From Calidifontimicrobium sp035325925 (lineage in GTDB: Bacteria > Pseudomonadota > Gammaproteobacteria > Burkholderiales > Burkholderiaceae_C): a stretch of DNA of 64,000 bases. Shown here piece after piece: positions 56,568-63,934 of the stretch. The stretch's first letter is position 1. Every line of letters begins with the position of its first letter. Location of the stretch: positions 37,503 through 101,502 of the forward strand of contig NZ_DAOKZA010000011.1 in assembly GCF_035325925.1 (NCBI RefSeq), read 5' to 3'. A program made the translations under genes and the position numbers. The notes beneath the pieces are model-generated. The model was not told the DNA's origin, did no database searches, and saw nothing but the letters and a program-made list of their open reading frames with translations.

Positions 56568-57110
56568 GTGACCCCAGCACCCGCCCTCAGTCGCCCCGCC
56601 CTCGCCGCGCTGCTGTGCACGCTGGCGACGTGCGCCGCCACGGCGCAGGGCGTCGTCTACCGCTGCAGCTCGGCCGACGGCGCGATCTCGTTTCAGGACA
56701 CGCCATGCAAGGGCGCCGGCGGTGCGATCGACCTTGCGGCGCCGAACGTCGTCGCGGGCTTCGACTTCGCCGACCCGCTGCTGCGCAGCGCCCGGGCGCG
56801 TGCAGCGATCGAGCGCGGCGCCATCGTGCCCGGCATGACCGCCGATGAAGTGATCCGATCGCGCGGGCAGCCGGCGCGGCGTACGATGGCGATCGACGCC
56901 GCCGGCGGGCAGTTCGAGGAACTTGTGTACCGCCTGCCGGATGGTCGGCTGCGCGTCACGCTGCAGGCCGGCCAGGTCACCGCGACGCAACTCACCGAAC
57001 GCTCGACCATCGGCGACGGCCACCGCCGCGCGGTCGTGCCGCACCAGGCGCCGCGCCGTCACCGTCACCAAGGGGTCGAACCGACAGCCCGCCGGATCGA
57101 GCGGCGATAG
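56568..57110 (+). CDS. Secreted DUF4124-domain protein
   Basis: 180 residues from the GTG at 56568. Signal peptide about 1-27 (hydrophobic ALAALLCTLATCAATAQG), then a DUF4124-like segment with GVVYRCSSADGAISFQDTPC, and a second part with PGMTADEVIRSRGQPARRT, a SmpA/OmlA-like lipoprotein-fold pattern. The C-terminal tail (about 145-180) is His/Arg-rich. Predicted periplasmic. Whether it belongs to the chromosome or to the island is unclear. Confidence 0.72.
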   Translation: MTPAPALSRPALAALLCTLATCAATAQGVVYRCSSADGAISFQDTPCKGAGGAIDLAAPNVVAGFDFADPLLRSARARAAIERGAIVPGMTADEVIRSRGQPARRTMAIDAAGGQFEELVYRLPDGRLRVTLQAGQVTATQLTERSTIGDGHRRAVVPHQAPRRHRHQGVEPTARRIERR

Positions 57111-57118
57111 GGCCTGCG

Positions 57119-57244
57119 GTGCGTGGCGTGGTCTGGTGCATCTGGTTCGTCGGCGTCGGCGCCGCGCTGGTCCCGTTGGGTCTGGCCTTGGACGCCGAGC
57201 GCACGATGGCGATCGGCGCAGGGTTGATCGCCGTCGTCGGGTAG
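57119..57244 (+). CDS. Possible 41-residue membrane peptide
   Basis: A GTG at 57119 opens a 41-codon frame ending TAG: VRGVVWCIWFVGVGAALVPL, then LALDAERTMAIGAGLIAVVG. It has two hydrophobic stretches around a short charged turn. It starts 9 bases after the DUF4124 gene. No family known; GC-rich DNA gives many such frames. Confidence 0.25.
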   Translation: MRGVVWCIWFVGVGAALVPLGLALDAERTMAIGAGLIAVVG

Positions 57245-57554
57245 CCCGTGCTGTTCATCGCCGGTGCGTTGCACGACAGCGGCTGCAACCGCCACCCCAG
57301 CCGGTAGCGCCGCAGGGCCCGCCACACGCCCCCAGCGCCGAGGCCAAACGACGGGCCCGGCTCATAGCCTACATCTATCGTCAGCGTCGATCACGCATCG
57401 TCAATTGATAAGTTCACCGGCGCACCCACTGGCGCCGCCGGGGGGGCCGAATTACCCGCCCGGGACTGCCCCCGGAAGGACCCATAGGGGGTGTCAGGCG
57501 CGGCGCCGGCAGCTTCGTCGACGGCGCGGCGTGTTACATCTCGGGCTCTGCGAG

Positions 57555-57573
57555 ACCGGGAAGAATTCCCGGT
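57555..57573. repeat. Inverted repeat ACCGGGAA-N3-TTCCCGGT
   Basis: Two perfect 8-base arms around a 3-base spacer. Could be an operator or small hairpin. No U-tract follows on either strand. Confidence 0.5.
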
Positions 57574-57586
57574 GACCCGCTTTCTT

Positions 57587-57699
57587 GTGGGGGCAGTGGG
57601 GGCAGTGGGGGCAACCTCGGCAAGTGGTTGTCACGCCTCACTTTTTCTGCCCCCACATCTGCGCACGCACTGCCCCCACACGCGGCGCATGTGGGGGCA
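57587..57699. repeat. GTGGGGGCA direct and inverted repeats
   Basis: Three tandem copies of the 9-mer GTGGGGGCA at 57587-57595, 57596-57604 and 57605-57613, two inverted copies (TGCCCCCAC) at 57648-57656 and 57671-57679, and a direct copy at 57691-57699. The iteron-like layout resembles a replication-initiator or recombinase binding array. The core GGGGGCA equals that of the repeats beside the tRNA-Leu. Confidence 0.8.
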
Positions 57700-57849
57700 A
57701 CTCGATACGCCGAGGTTCGCCGACGTGCGGGCCTTCGTTCGTCACTGGCGGCGCCGCACTGTTGCCGCCGACCCGCCGCGCGAATTTGTAACCGCCACGC
57801 GGGCCGACCCGCCCCCCCGACTGGCGCTCGCCCGACACCCCGCCGGGGC

Positions 57850-60732
57850 TCAGTCGTCGCCCTCGAAGATCGAGCTTCGGATGCGGTACACCCGCACATT
57901 GCCGAGCCCGGGCAGGCGCTCACGCCGCGCCAGGTGGCGCCCTTCGGACACCAGGTGCCCGCGGTCACGCAACAGCCGCAACACCGCGCCGGCGTCGAAG
58001 CCGTCGCACGCCTCGCGCTCGAAGACCTCGGGGAAACAGTAGTGATCGACGGTGGTTTCTTCGGCGTCGGCGTCGCTCACCTTCTCGCCGAACTCGCGCA
58101 TGTGGTCACTGTCGCTCTTGATCGGCCGGCCGTCCTTCGTGACCATTCGCCGCAGCCCGGCCCGCAGCCCCTTGTCGGGTGCCCGGTCGTCAAGGGCGCG
58201 GTGCCACCACGTGAAGCGCCCGGCGCCGTTGAGCTGCAGCCAGCGCCGCACCTGCGCCAGCATCTGCGCCGTCTCGGCGTCGCCCTGCCCTCCGGCCCGC
58301 GCCGCGAGCCAGGCCTCGAAGCAAGCCCGCGCTGCGGTAGTCGCCTCGCCCTGCGGCCACCCGGTCAGCCCGGCGTCGGTCGCCAGTTCGCCGGCCACCG
58401 CCGCCAGGGCGAAGCGCCGGCCGACGCGATGCACCTGCCCCGAGGCGCCATCGGCGACCCATTGCGCGGCCAGGCGCTCGATACCGCCGCGCACGTCGTC
58501 GCGCAGTTCGTCGGCGTGATCGACACACCAGCGCAGCCACTCGCGGCCGGCGTGACCGTGGTTCGCCTCGGTGGCCCCCGCCAGGTACTGCGCGAAGGCG
58601 GCGCCGCCCTCGTGATCGTGCGTCGTCTCGAAGATCGTGCCCGGCGCCACCTCGGCGGCGGTGTCGCACATGCGCAGCTCTTGACCCGCGCGGGCTCGCT
58701 TGCCGCCTTCGGCCATGTGCGCCGCGAGCCCCACCTCGCCCGCGCTCAGGAAGAGAAGGCGCCAGGTCAGCCGCGGGCGCGGCTCGCCCGTGCGTTGACT
58801 GCGGGCCTTGCTCGTTTCGTTTGCCAGCATGTAGGCGCACTCGCCCGCGGTCTTCGGGTCCACCTGCGCCAGCTCGTCGAGGATAAGCAGGGCGTCGCAA
58901 TGCTGCGCGGCCACCGTCTCTAGGGCGTTGTCGGTGGCCCGCCAGCGTTGCAGGTAGTTCGGCCCGCCGTAGACGCTGCCGGCCACGCGCAGCGCAGTCG
59001 TCTTGCCGCAGCTCGAAGACCCGCGCAGGTGGAACCCGCCCGAGTCGATCCCGCTCGGGCGCAGCAGTGGACCGGCAAAGGCGCAGCTCACGGCGAAGGC
59101 GAGCCGCGAGTTCCCAACGCACTTCGCCGCGACCGTCGATCGCCAGGCGTCGAGAGTGCCGCGCAGCCTGAACGGCGATTCGACCGCGCCGCCCGTCTGG
59201 AACACGATCGCCTCGGGCGCCGGCTCGCCTGCGGCCGGCTCGCGTTGCAGCGTGTCGCGAGGCAACACGAAGGCGCGGCCGTGCCAGCCCACGCGATCGA
59301 CGCAACGCACGAAGTCGGCCGGCGTGCTCTGTTGCAGGAACAGCCCGAGCCGGTCCTTCGCCTTCGTGCCCGGGGCGATGCGAAGCCCCATGCCGAGCAA
59401 GGCGGCGCGGTATTCGTTGCCGTCGCCGGCCAGCATCCGCGCCGGCATGGGCCAGGTGCGCACGTTGCCCCGCGGGTCGTCGAACTCCAAGAGGAAGCCC
59501 CAGCCGTCGCCGTCCGCATCGTGCGTGCGGGCGATCACCGCTAGGCGGGAACACACGGCGACCATGCGCGGCGAACCGCCGCCCTCGCCGCTGTCGCGGT
59601 AGTACAGCCACCCGTCGCGCAGCTCGAAGCCGAAGGGCAGCCCCGTCGCGGCGTCTGGCGGCCCGCTGGCGGCGTTTACGGCGTCGGGCGATGCCTCGGC
59701 ATCCTCGGCCCCGCTCGGCGCTTCCTGCGTCGATTTCGCGGGCATCGTCAGCAGCTCGGCGCACGCCCGCTCGATCACGTCGCGCACTGCGGCGAGCCCG
59801 GCCGACTGGTGCACATCGTTGAAGTCCGAACCGCCTTCGGGCAACGGCTCGGGGAACACGGCGAGCCCACCCACCGCGCGGGCCGCGGCGGTCGCCGCCT
59901 TGCGGCCCGGGTTGCCGGTCGTCGCCCGATCGTCGTCGCCCGCGATCAGCAGCCGCGCCGAGGGATGCAGCTCGGCTAGGGCCTGCGCGACGTGGCGCAG
60001 GTTGCCGGCATCGAAGCCCACGGCCACCGGCCGGCCCGTCGCCTCGAAGATGCTCGCCGCGGTCGCGAAGCCCTCGGCGATTACGATCACGTCGGCGCCC
60101 TCGGCGTCGCCGCGGATCATGTGCCAGGTGCCCGCCTTGCGCCCCCATCGAAGAAACCGCTTCGATCCATCGGCGGCGATGGTCTGCAAGTTCACCAGGC
60201 CCGAAGCGTTGACCATCGGGACCGCGATCGAACCATCCCCGAGGAAGCGCACGCCGTGCGCCTTGATGCCCTTGCGGTCGAGGTAGACGCTCGTCCCCGT
60301 CTCGCTCGCCTTCGCCCACAGGGCCGCAGCCATGCGTGCCGTGTCGTCGGCGCGGGCGCGGAAGCGGGCTTCGTCGGCGTCGCGGCGCTTTGCCGCTTCG
60401 GCCCTGCGGCGCTCGCGTTCGGCCAGGTCTTCGGGCGTGGCGGGTTTGGAAAGTCGCCAGCCGTGGCGCTTCGCCTCGGCGATCAGCGTCGCGATCGTGA
60501 TCCGGCCGGGCTTGAACGATCGCCACACGTCGCGCACGTCGCGGGCGTTGTAGGTCTGCCCGCCGCGCGACCATTCATCGAAGATCGCGAGCCCTTCGTC
60601 GCCCGGCAGCTCGGAGTGAAGCGCCATGCCCAGGCGAAGCCAGGTCTCGCGGTCGAGGTCGGCCGGGATCGCGAGCAGGGCCGATCGAAGGTCGCCCGCA
60701 GACAGCGGGGCGGGTGTGCGCTTCGTCGTCAT
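57850..60732 (-). CDS. Mobile-element replication protein: PriCT, Toprim and DUF927 helicase domains
   Basis: 960 residues. PriCT-type domain at about 12-75 (IPADLDRETWLRLGMALHS), a Lys/Arg/Glu-rich linker, a Toprim-like domain at about 205-300 (VIVIAEGFATAAS and LLIAGDDDRAT), then a DUF927 ATPase region at about 355-660 with Walker A GSSSCGKTT near 570 and Walker B DALLILDELAQVD. A C-terminal winged-helix-like part follows. This is the primase-helicase of integrated plasmids and satellites, starting replication at a nearby origin. ATG at 60732 overlaps the upstream gene stop (ATGA). Confidence 0.85.
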   Translation of the reverse strand: MTTKRTPAPLSAGDLRSALLAIPADLDRETWLRLGMALHSELPGDEGLAIFDEWSRGGQTYNARDVRDVWRSFKPGRITIATLIAEAKRHGWRLSKPATPEDLAERERRRAEAAKRRDADEARFRARADDTARMAAALWAKASETGTSVYLDRKGIKAHGVRFLGDGSIAVPMVNASGLVNLQTIAADGSKRFLRWGRKAGTWHMIRGDAEGADVIVIAEGFATAASIFEATGRPVAVGFDAGNLRHVAQALAELHPSARLLIAGDDDRATTGNPGRKAATAAARAVGGLAVFPEPLPEGGSDFNDVHQSAGLAAVRDVIERACAELLTMPAKSTQEAPSGAEDAEASPDAVNAASGPPDAATGLPFGFELRDGWLYYRDSGEGGGSPRMVAVCSRLAVIARTHDADGDGWGFLLEFDDPRGNVRTWPMPARMLAGDGNEYRAALLGMGLRIAPGTKAKDRLGLFLQQSTPADFVRCVDRVGWHGRAFVLPRDTLQREPAAGEPAPEAIVFQTGGAVESPFRLRGTLDAWRSTVAAKCVGNSRLAFAVSCAFAGPLLRPSGIDSGGFHLRGSSSCGKTTALRVAGSVYGGPNYLQRWRATDNALETVAAQHCDALLILDELAQVDPKTAGECAYMLANETSKARSQRTGEPRPRLTWRLLFLSAGEVGLAAHMAEGGKRARAGQELRMCDTAAEVAPGTIFETTHDHEGGAAFAQYLAGATEANHGHAGREWLRWCVDHADELRDDVRGGIERLAAQWVADGASGQVHRVGRRFALAAVAGELATDAGLTGWPQGEATTAARACFEAWLAARAGGQGDAETAQMLAQVRRWLQLNGAGRFTWWHRALDDRAPDKGLRAGLRRMVTKDGRPIKSDSDHMREFGEKVSDADAEETTVDHYCFPEVFEREACDGFDAGAVLRLLRDRGHLVSEGRHLARRERLPGLGNVRVYRIRSSIFEGDD
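58298..58584. repeat. 287-bp direct repeat, copy 1 (in the DUF927 gene)
   Basis: Matches 61885-62171 with only two adjacent mismatches by eye (TA versus CG in GCGGTAGTC). It encodes the region after the ATPase core of the DUF927 protein. Confidence 0.9.
59062..59299. repeat. Diverged repeat, copy 1 (in the DUF927 gene)
   Basis: Aligns without gaps to 62169-62406, with about 24 mismatches in 235 bases (10 %) by eye. It encodes the part of DUF927 just before the ATPase core. Confidence 0.85.
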
Positions 60733-61037
60733 GCTGCGCCACTCGCGCCGAACAGGTCGCCTTGCGACTGGTCGCACGCTGCCAGCGCATAGACCATCGT
60801 TGCGGTCGCGGTGCCGTCCGGCCCCGTGACGATGGCCCACCCGCCGACGATCGGGAAGCCGCCCGCACGCAGCTCGCTGATTCGCTTCGTCACGCTCGGC
60901 ACCCTGCAACCCTGTTCAAGCTCGGCCTTACTGGCAGGGCCGCACATCAAGCGGGCGAGGACACAAGAGCGCTGCAGCGCCGCGCTGCGGTACGGCCCGC
61001 CGGCGTGGCGCGCGACGTGAACCGGGCTTCGCCTCAT
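60729..61037 (-). CDS. Small winged-helix-like protein of the mobile element
   Basis: 102 residues from the ATG at 61037; a TTG at 61043 is an alternative that overlaps the upstream stop. The middle (SCVLARLMCGPASKAELEQG, CRVPSVTKRISELRAGGF) reads like a helix-turn-helix that chooses between forms of DNA or RNA, followed by a hairpin (IVGGWAIVTGPDGTATATMVYAL). Such small wHTH proteins are common in phage and satellite operons. Coupled by ATGA to the replication protein; possibly its regulator. Confidence 0.72.
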   Translation of the reverse strand: MRRSPVHVARHAGGPYRSAALQRSCVLARLMCGPASKAELEQGCRVPSVTKRISELRAGGFPIVGGWAIVTGPDGTATATMVYALAACDQSQGDLFGASGAA

Positions 61038-61039
61038 TG

Positions 61040-61630
61040 TCAATGCCCGGGCGCGTGCCCGTGGTTCGTCGTCGACAGCATCAGGCCGGACAGCAACGGC
61101 AGCGTGCCGCCCGGCGCGGCGAACACCTCGACTCGCATGTGAACGTGCACGCGCGGCCAGTACATGCGACCGTGGAACTCGACGTAGCGCGGCACGCCTG
61201 CGCTCACGTCTGCCCGCAGCGCCTTCATCAGCGCGGCTCTGTCCGGGGCGATCGCGTGGCCGGGTGCGCCGCCACGCAGGCGTGCGGCCGTCGCGTCGAT
61301 CGCAGCGCCGGGCGCGTCGTCGCCCTCAGCTGTCGAGAAGGTGACACCCGAAAGCAGCGGCAGCGCTTCGCCGGGTGTCGCGAACACCTCGACTTCCAGC
61401 GCCAGGCCGACGCGCAGCCAGTAGCGCCGGCCGCTGAGGGCAACGGAACGCGGCACCGCCTCGGCCACCTTGTCAGCGATGGCGAACAACAGCGCCTGAG
61501 TCCCGGGGAATTCGCTCGCGTCGCTCGCCTCGCCAGGCGTGCCGGTGTGCAGGTAGGCGGCCGTCTCGGCGATCTCCGCGTGAACGTCGCCCGCTGCGCC
61601 GGTGGTTCGCTTGTCCTTCGCGGCCTTCAT
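61040..61630 (-). CDS. Two-repeat protein of unknown function
   Basis: 196 residues made of two homologous units, 46-108 and 133-195, at a constant offset of 87. Aligned cores are RRYWLRVGLALEVEVFATPG with RMYWPRVHVHMRVEVFAAPG, and PLLSGVTFST with PLLSGLMLST, each preceded by AVPR or GVPR and ended by APG. No known family recognised. No signal peptide or membrane helix. ATG at 61630 overlaps the AlpA-like gene stop (ATGA). Confidence 0.78.
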   Translation of the reverse strand: MKAAKDKRTTGAAGDVHAEIAETAAYLHTGTPGEASDASEFPGTQALLFAIADKVAEAVPRSVALSGRRYWLRVGLALEVEVFATPGEALPLLSGVTFSTAEGDDAPGAAIDATAARLRGGAPGHAIAPDRAALMKALRADVSAGVPRYVEFHGRMYWPRVHVHMRVEVFAAPGGTLPLLSGLMLSTTNHGHAPGH

Positions 61631-61869
61631 CGTGCCGCCTCGCGATCGGCTGCAGCGCTGCGGCTTGCGATCTGTTCGGCGATCCAGCGCTGAACCGCTC
61701 GCTCACTCCACATGGTCGCCCTGCCGATCTTGATCGGACGGGGGAAGGTGCCATTGCGCACGCGGTCGAGAACGAAGGTACGGCCGGCGCCGACCGCATC
61801 CATGACCGCGGGCAAGCGCAACAGGCGATCAGGCGCGGCGCCCTCGCCGGTCTTGTGATCGCCACTCAT
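61627..61869 (-). CDS. AlpA-family helix-turn-helix regulator
   Basis: 80 residues. The AlpA/MerR-like recognition region DRLLRLPAVMDAVGAGRTFV, then DRVRNGTFPRPIKIGRATMW and the RAVQRWIAEQI tail, is characteristic. AlpA proteins control excision and integrase expression in P4-like elements. ATG at 61869 overlaps the stop of the shortened DUF927 copy (ATGA). Confidence 0.88.
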   Translation of the reverse strand: MSGDHKTGEGAAPDRLLRLPAVMDAVGAGRTFVLDRVRNGTFPRPIKIGRATMWSERAVQRWIAEQIASRSAAADREAAR

Positions 61870-62444
61870 TGCACGCCCTCCGGCCGCGCCGCGAGCCAGG
61901 CCTCGAAGCAAGCCCGCGCTGCGGCGGTCGCCTCGCCCTGCGGCCACCCGGTCAGCCCGGCGTCGGTCGCCAGTTCGCCGGCCACCGCCGCCAGGGCGAA
62001 GCGCCGGCCGACGCGATGCACCTGCCCCGAGGCGCCATCGGCGACCCATTGCGCGGCCAGGCGCTCGATACCGCCGCGCACGTCGTCGCGCAGTTCGTCG
62101 GCGTGATCGACACACCAGCGCAGCCACTCGCGGCCGGCGTGACCGTGGTTCGCCTCGGTGGCCCCCGCCAGCAGCGGGCCGGCAAAGGCGCAGCTCACGG
62201 CGAAGGTCAGGCGCGAGTTCCCGGCGCTCTTCGCCGCGACCGTCGATCGCCAGGCGTCGAGGGTGCCGCGCACCTTGAACGGCGATTCAACGGCCCCGCC
62301 GCTCTGGAACACGATCGCCTCGGGTTCGGGCTCGCCTTCGGCCGGCTCGCGTTGCAGCGTCTCGCGAGGCAACACGAAGGCGCGGCTGTGCCAGCCCGCG
62401 CGGTCGACGGCGTGCGCGGGGCTGGGGGTGGGGGTGGATTGCAT
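61866..62444 (-). CDS. Internally deleted DUF927-protein copy lacking the ATPase core
   Basis: 192 residues starting MQSTPTPSPAHAVDRAGWHS. Residues about 13-92 match the DUF927 protein just before its ATPase core (AFVLPRETLQREP to CAFAGPLL); from AGATEANHGHAGREWLRW on it matches the region after the core. The junction removes 160 codons (480 bases), with Walker A and B, and keeps the frame. It has its own AGGAG Shine-Dalgarno and a new N-terminus, so it looks expressed. Possible dominant-negative or regulatory form, or a decayed remnant. Confidence 0.82.
   Translation of the reverse strand: MQSTPTPSPAHAVDRAGWHSRAFVLPRETLQREPAEGEPEPEAIVFQSGGAVESPFKVRGTLDAWRSTVAAKSAGNSRLTFAVSCAFAGPLLAGATEANHGHAGREWLRWCVDHADELRDDVRGGIERLAAQWVADGASGQVHRVGRRFALAAVAGELATDAGLTGWPQGEATAAARACFEAWLAARPEGVQ
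61885..62171. repeat. 287-bp direct repeat, copy 2
   Basis: Copy of 58298-58584 with two adjacent mismatches by eye. Confidence 0.9.
62169..62406. repeat. Diverged repeat, copy 2
   Basis: Ungapped copy of 59062-59299, about 10 % diverged by eye. The step from near-identity to 10 % divergence falls exactly at the deletion junction. Confidence 0.85.
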
Positions 62445-62494
62445 GACGGCTCCTGAACATGGAGCCGCCCGCGTCGCGATCGCCGGCGGCCCCG

Positions 62495-63286
62495 TTATTT
62501 GAGTCGCCGTATTCGCGATGCTGATAGCGGCTCAGTACGCAGATGCTGCCGAGCGCTGCTGCCGCCGCCTAGGGAGGTCAATTCGCCTTCGTCGCTCCGA
62601 TTCCCCCCCCCGGGAAGACCCGGCCCGCGCGTCGTTGATGACAATCCTCGCTTCAATGCACCGAGGTTCGCGAGCTGCTGCCGCAGCAGATCGAGGTCGA
62701 TCTCACCGCGCTCAATGGCAGTGCGCAACACGTCGTGCGGATCACCAGTCAAACGGAGTTGCCGCCAACACTGCCGCGCCACACGGACAAGCCGCGCGCC
62801 GGAGCCCGACGCCAGTGGGTGCCCGTGCATGCCCAGGATCACGGCGAGCTGCCGGATCAACACGGCGCCGGGGTTTCGCTTGCGACCGCGCTTCGCGGGT
62901 GGAAGCCGCTCAACCTCACGCGCGGCCCACTGCGCGAGCCAGTCGAGCGTCGTCGCCGCGTCGGTCAACAGGCGCCACTGTTCGCGAAGGGCGATCCGTT
63001 CATCCGGGCGCGCGTGCGCATTCCGGAACTTCGCGAAACGATAGGCGAATTGTGACCCGGTGGCGCCGTCATCAAGCCACCGGTGTAGGTCGTCGCCAAG
63101 ATCGCGCGCCAGATTGCCGAGGCGCTGCAGCTTATTGCGTGCGAAGTGTCTCGGCGTGAGGTCGAGTCGCTGCAGCATGTCGCGATCGCCTTCAACGCTG
63201 CGAACGAGTTCCAGGACTTCGGCGGCGCACTCGGGCCCGAGGATGCGCGAGAGTTTCGCCGCCGCCTCGGCTTCATCGTTGTTCAC
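62495..63286 (-). CDS. Mobile-element protein of unknown function
   Basis: 263 residues from a GTG. Mostly helical and charged: an N-terminal acidic part (MNNDEAEAAAKLSRILGPEC), a middle helical region (LDLTPRHFARNKLQRLGNLA, LLTDAATTLDWLAQWAAREV) and a basic C-terminal third that becomes low-complexity (STTRGPGLPGGGNRSDEGEL). No family recognised. It is separated from the next genes by 50 and 110 bases, unlike the tightly overlapping genes downstream. Confidence 0.72.
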   Translation of the reverse strand: MNNDEAEAAAKLSRILGPECAAEVLELVRSVEGDRDMLQRLDLTPRHFARNKLQRLGNLARDLGDDLHRWLDDGATGSQFAYRFAKFRNAHARPDERIALREQWRLLTDAATTLDWLAQWAAREVERLPPAKRGRKRNPGAVLIRQLAVILGMHGHPLASGSGARLVRVARQCWRQLRLTGDPHDVLRTAIERGEIDLDLLRQQLANLGALKRGLSSTTRGPGLPGGGNRSDEGELTSLGGGSSARQHLRTEPLSASRIRRLK

Positions 63287-63396
63287 GCTCGCACCCCTTC
63301 CGATGCGCCCTTCGTTGGGGTCGCCGCGCCAGCCCGGGAAGGGTCCGGGTCTTCACCCTCGGGGATCAGCCTCGGGCTAGGCGCGGCGAATCTCCT

Positions 63397-63668
63397 TCAG
63401 CCCTTCGGCTGGCCGACTCCCGCAACTGGCGAACGCATCGGCGTCGTCGCCGCTGGATGCCCAAGCGCCGCGAGTGCGCGGCGAAGGTCCGCCTCGGTTC
63501 GTGCGAGGTCGAGGTACGTGCCGATCTCTTCGGGGTTCACGAAGCGCCGGCCGTATTCGGGTGTCTGCAGGGTGCGCACCGCCGCCCGCACCAGCTCGCG
63601 CACCGCCTCGGTGTCGGGTCTGCCCAGCTCGCCGGGTCGTCGATCGGCCCATTGAGGTCGCCGTTCAT
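63397..63668 (-). pseudogene. Small mobile-element protein, probably frameshifted
   Basis: The ATG at 63668 overlaps the upstream stop (ATGA) and begins MNGDLNGPIDDPASWAD. After about 63620 the protein-like pattern continues in another frame: DTEAVRELVRAAVRTLQTPE, then YGRRFVNPEEIGTYLDLART, ending at 63397. One added C in GACCCGACACC would join them into about 90 residues. An alternative in-frame start at 63714 would give 105 residues but its extra N-terminus is antisense-like to the upstream gene. Confidence 0.55.
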
Positions 63669-63934
63669 CTTGTTCCCTCCGCGCCGGCGGGCACCTCTCG
63701 ACCCCCGATCGCATCGCGGTAGCCGCGGCCTCGCTCGGCTCGCATCTCGTCGGCGTCGTCGGCCAGCTTCAGCCAAAGCGCATGCTCAGCCTCAGTGCCG
63801 AACCGATCACCATGCGCGAGGCGGCGCAGGCCCCGCTCATAGCCAGCAGCATAGGCGTCACCCACAAGGCCGGCCAGGCGGGCGATGCGCAGTCGCTGCA
63901 TCCGCGCGGCGTGATCGTCAAGTCGGGTCGTCAT
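63665..63934 (-). CDS. Small helical protein of the mobile element
   Basis: 89 residues: MTTRLDDHAARMQRLRIARL, a charged helical stretch with AGYERGLRRLAHGDRFGTEA, and LADDADEMRAERGRGYRDAI. No family recognised. First visible gene of the minus-strand set; the 66 bases to the right edge would contain its promoter or the end of another gene. Coupled by ATGA to the next gene. Confidence 0.65.
   Translation of the reverse strand: MTTRLDDHAARMQRLRIARLAGLVGDAYAAGYERGLRRLAHGDRFGTEAEHALWLKLADDADEMRAERGRGYRDAIGGREVPAGAEGTR

Larger units (their letters stand above)
57111..57849. other. Gene-poor stretch with inverted repeats
   Basis: 739 bases. It contains a possible 41-residue membrane ORF (57119-57244), an 8-bp inverted repeat (57555-57573) and the GTGGGGGCA cluster (57587-57699). 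Other open frames are shadows with no similarity. It lies downstream of the DUF927 gene (which ends at 57850) and may hold a replication or recombination site. Confidence 0.55.

Noticed and set aside
56236..57849. Integrase gene next to the tRNA-Leu
   Set aside because: No frame there shows the Arg-His-Arg-Tyr pattern of tyrosine recombinases.
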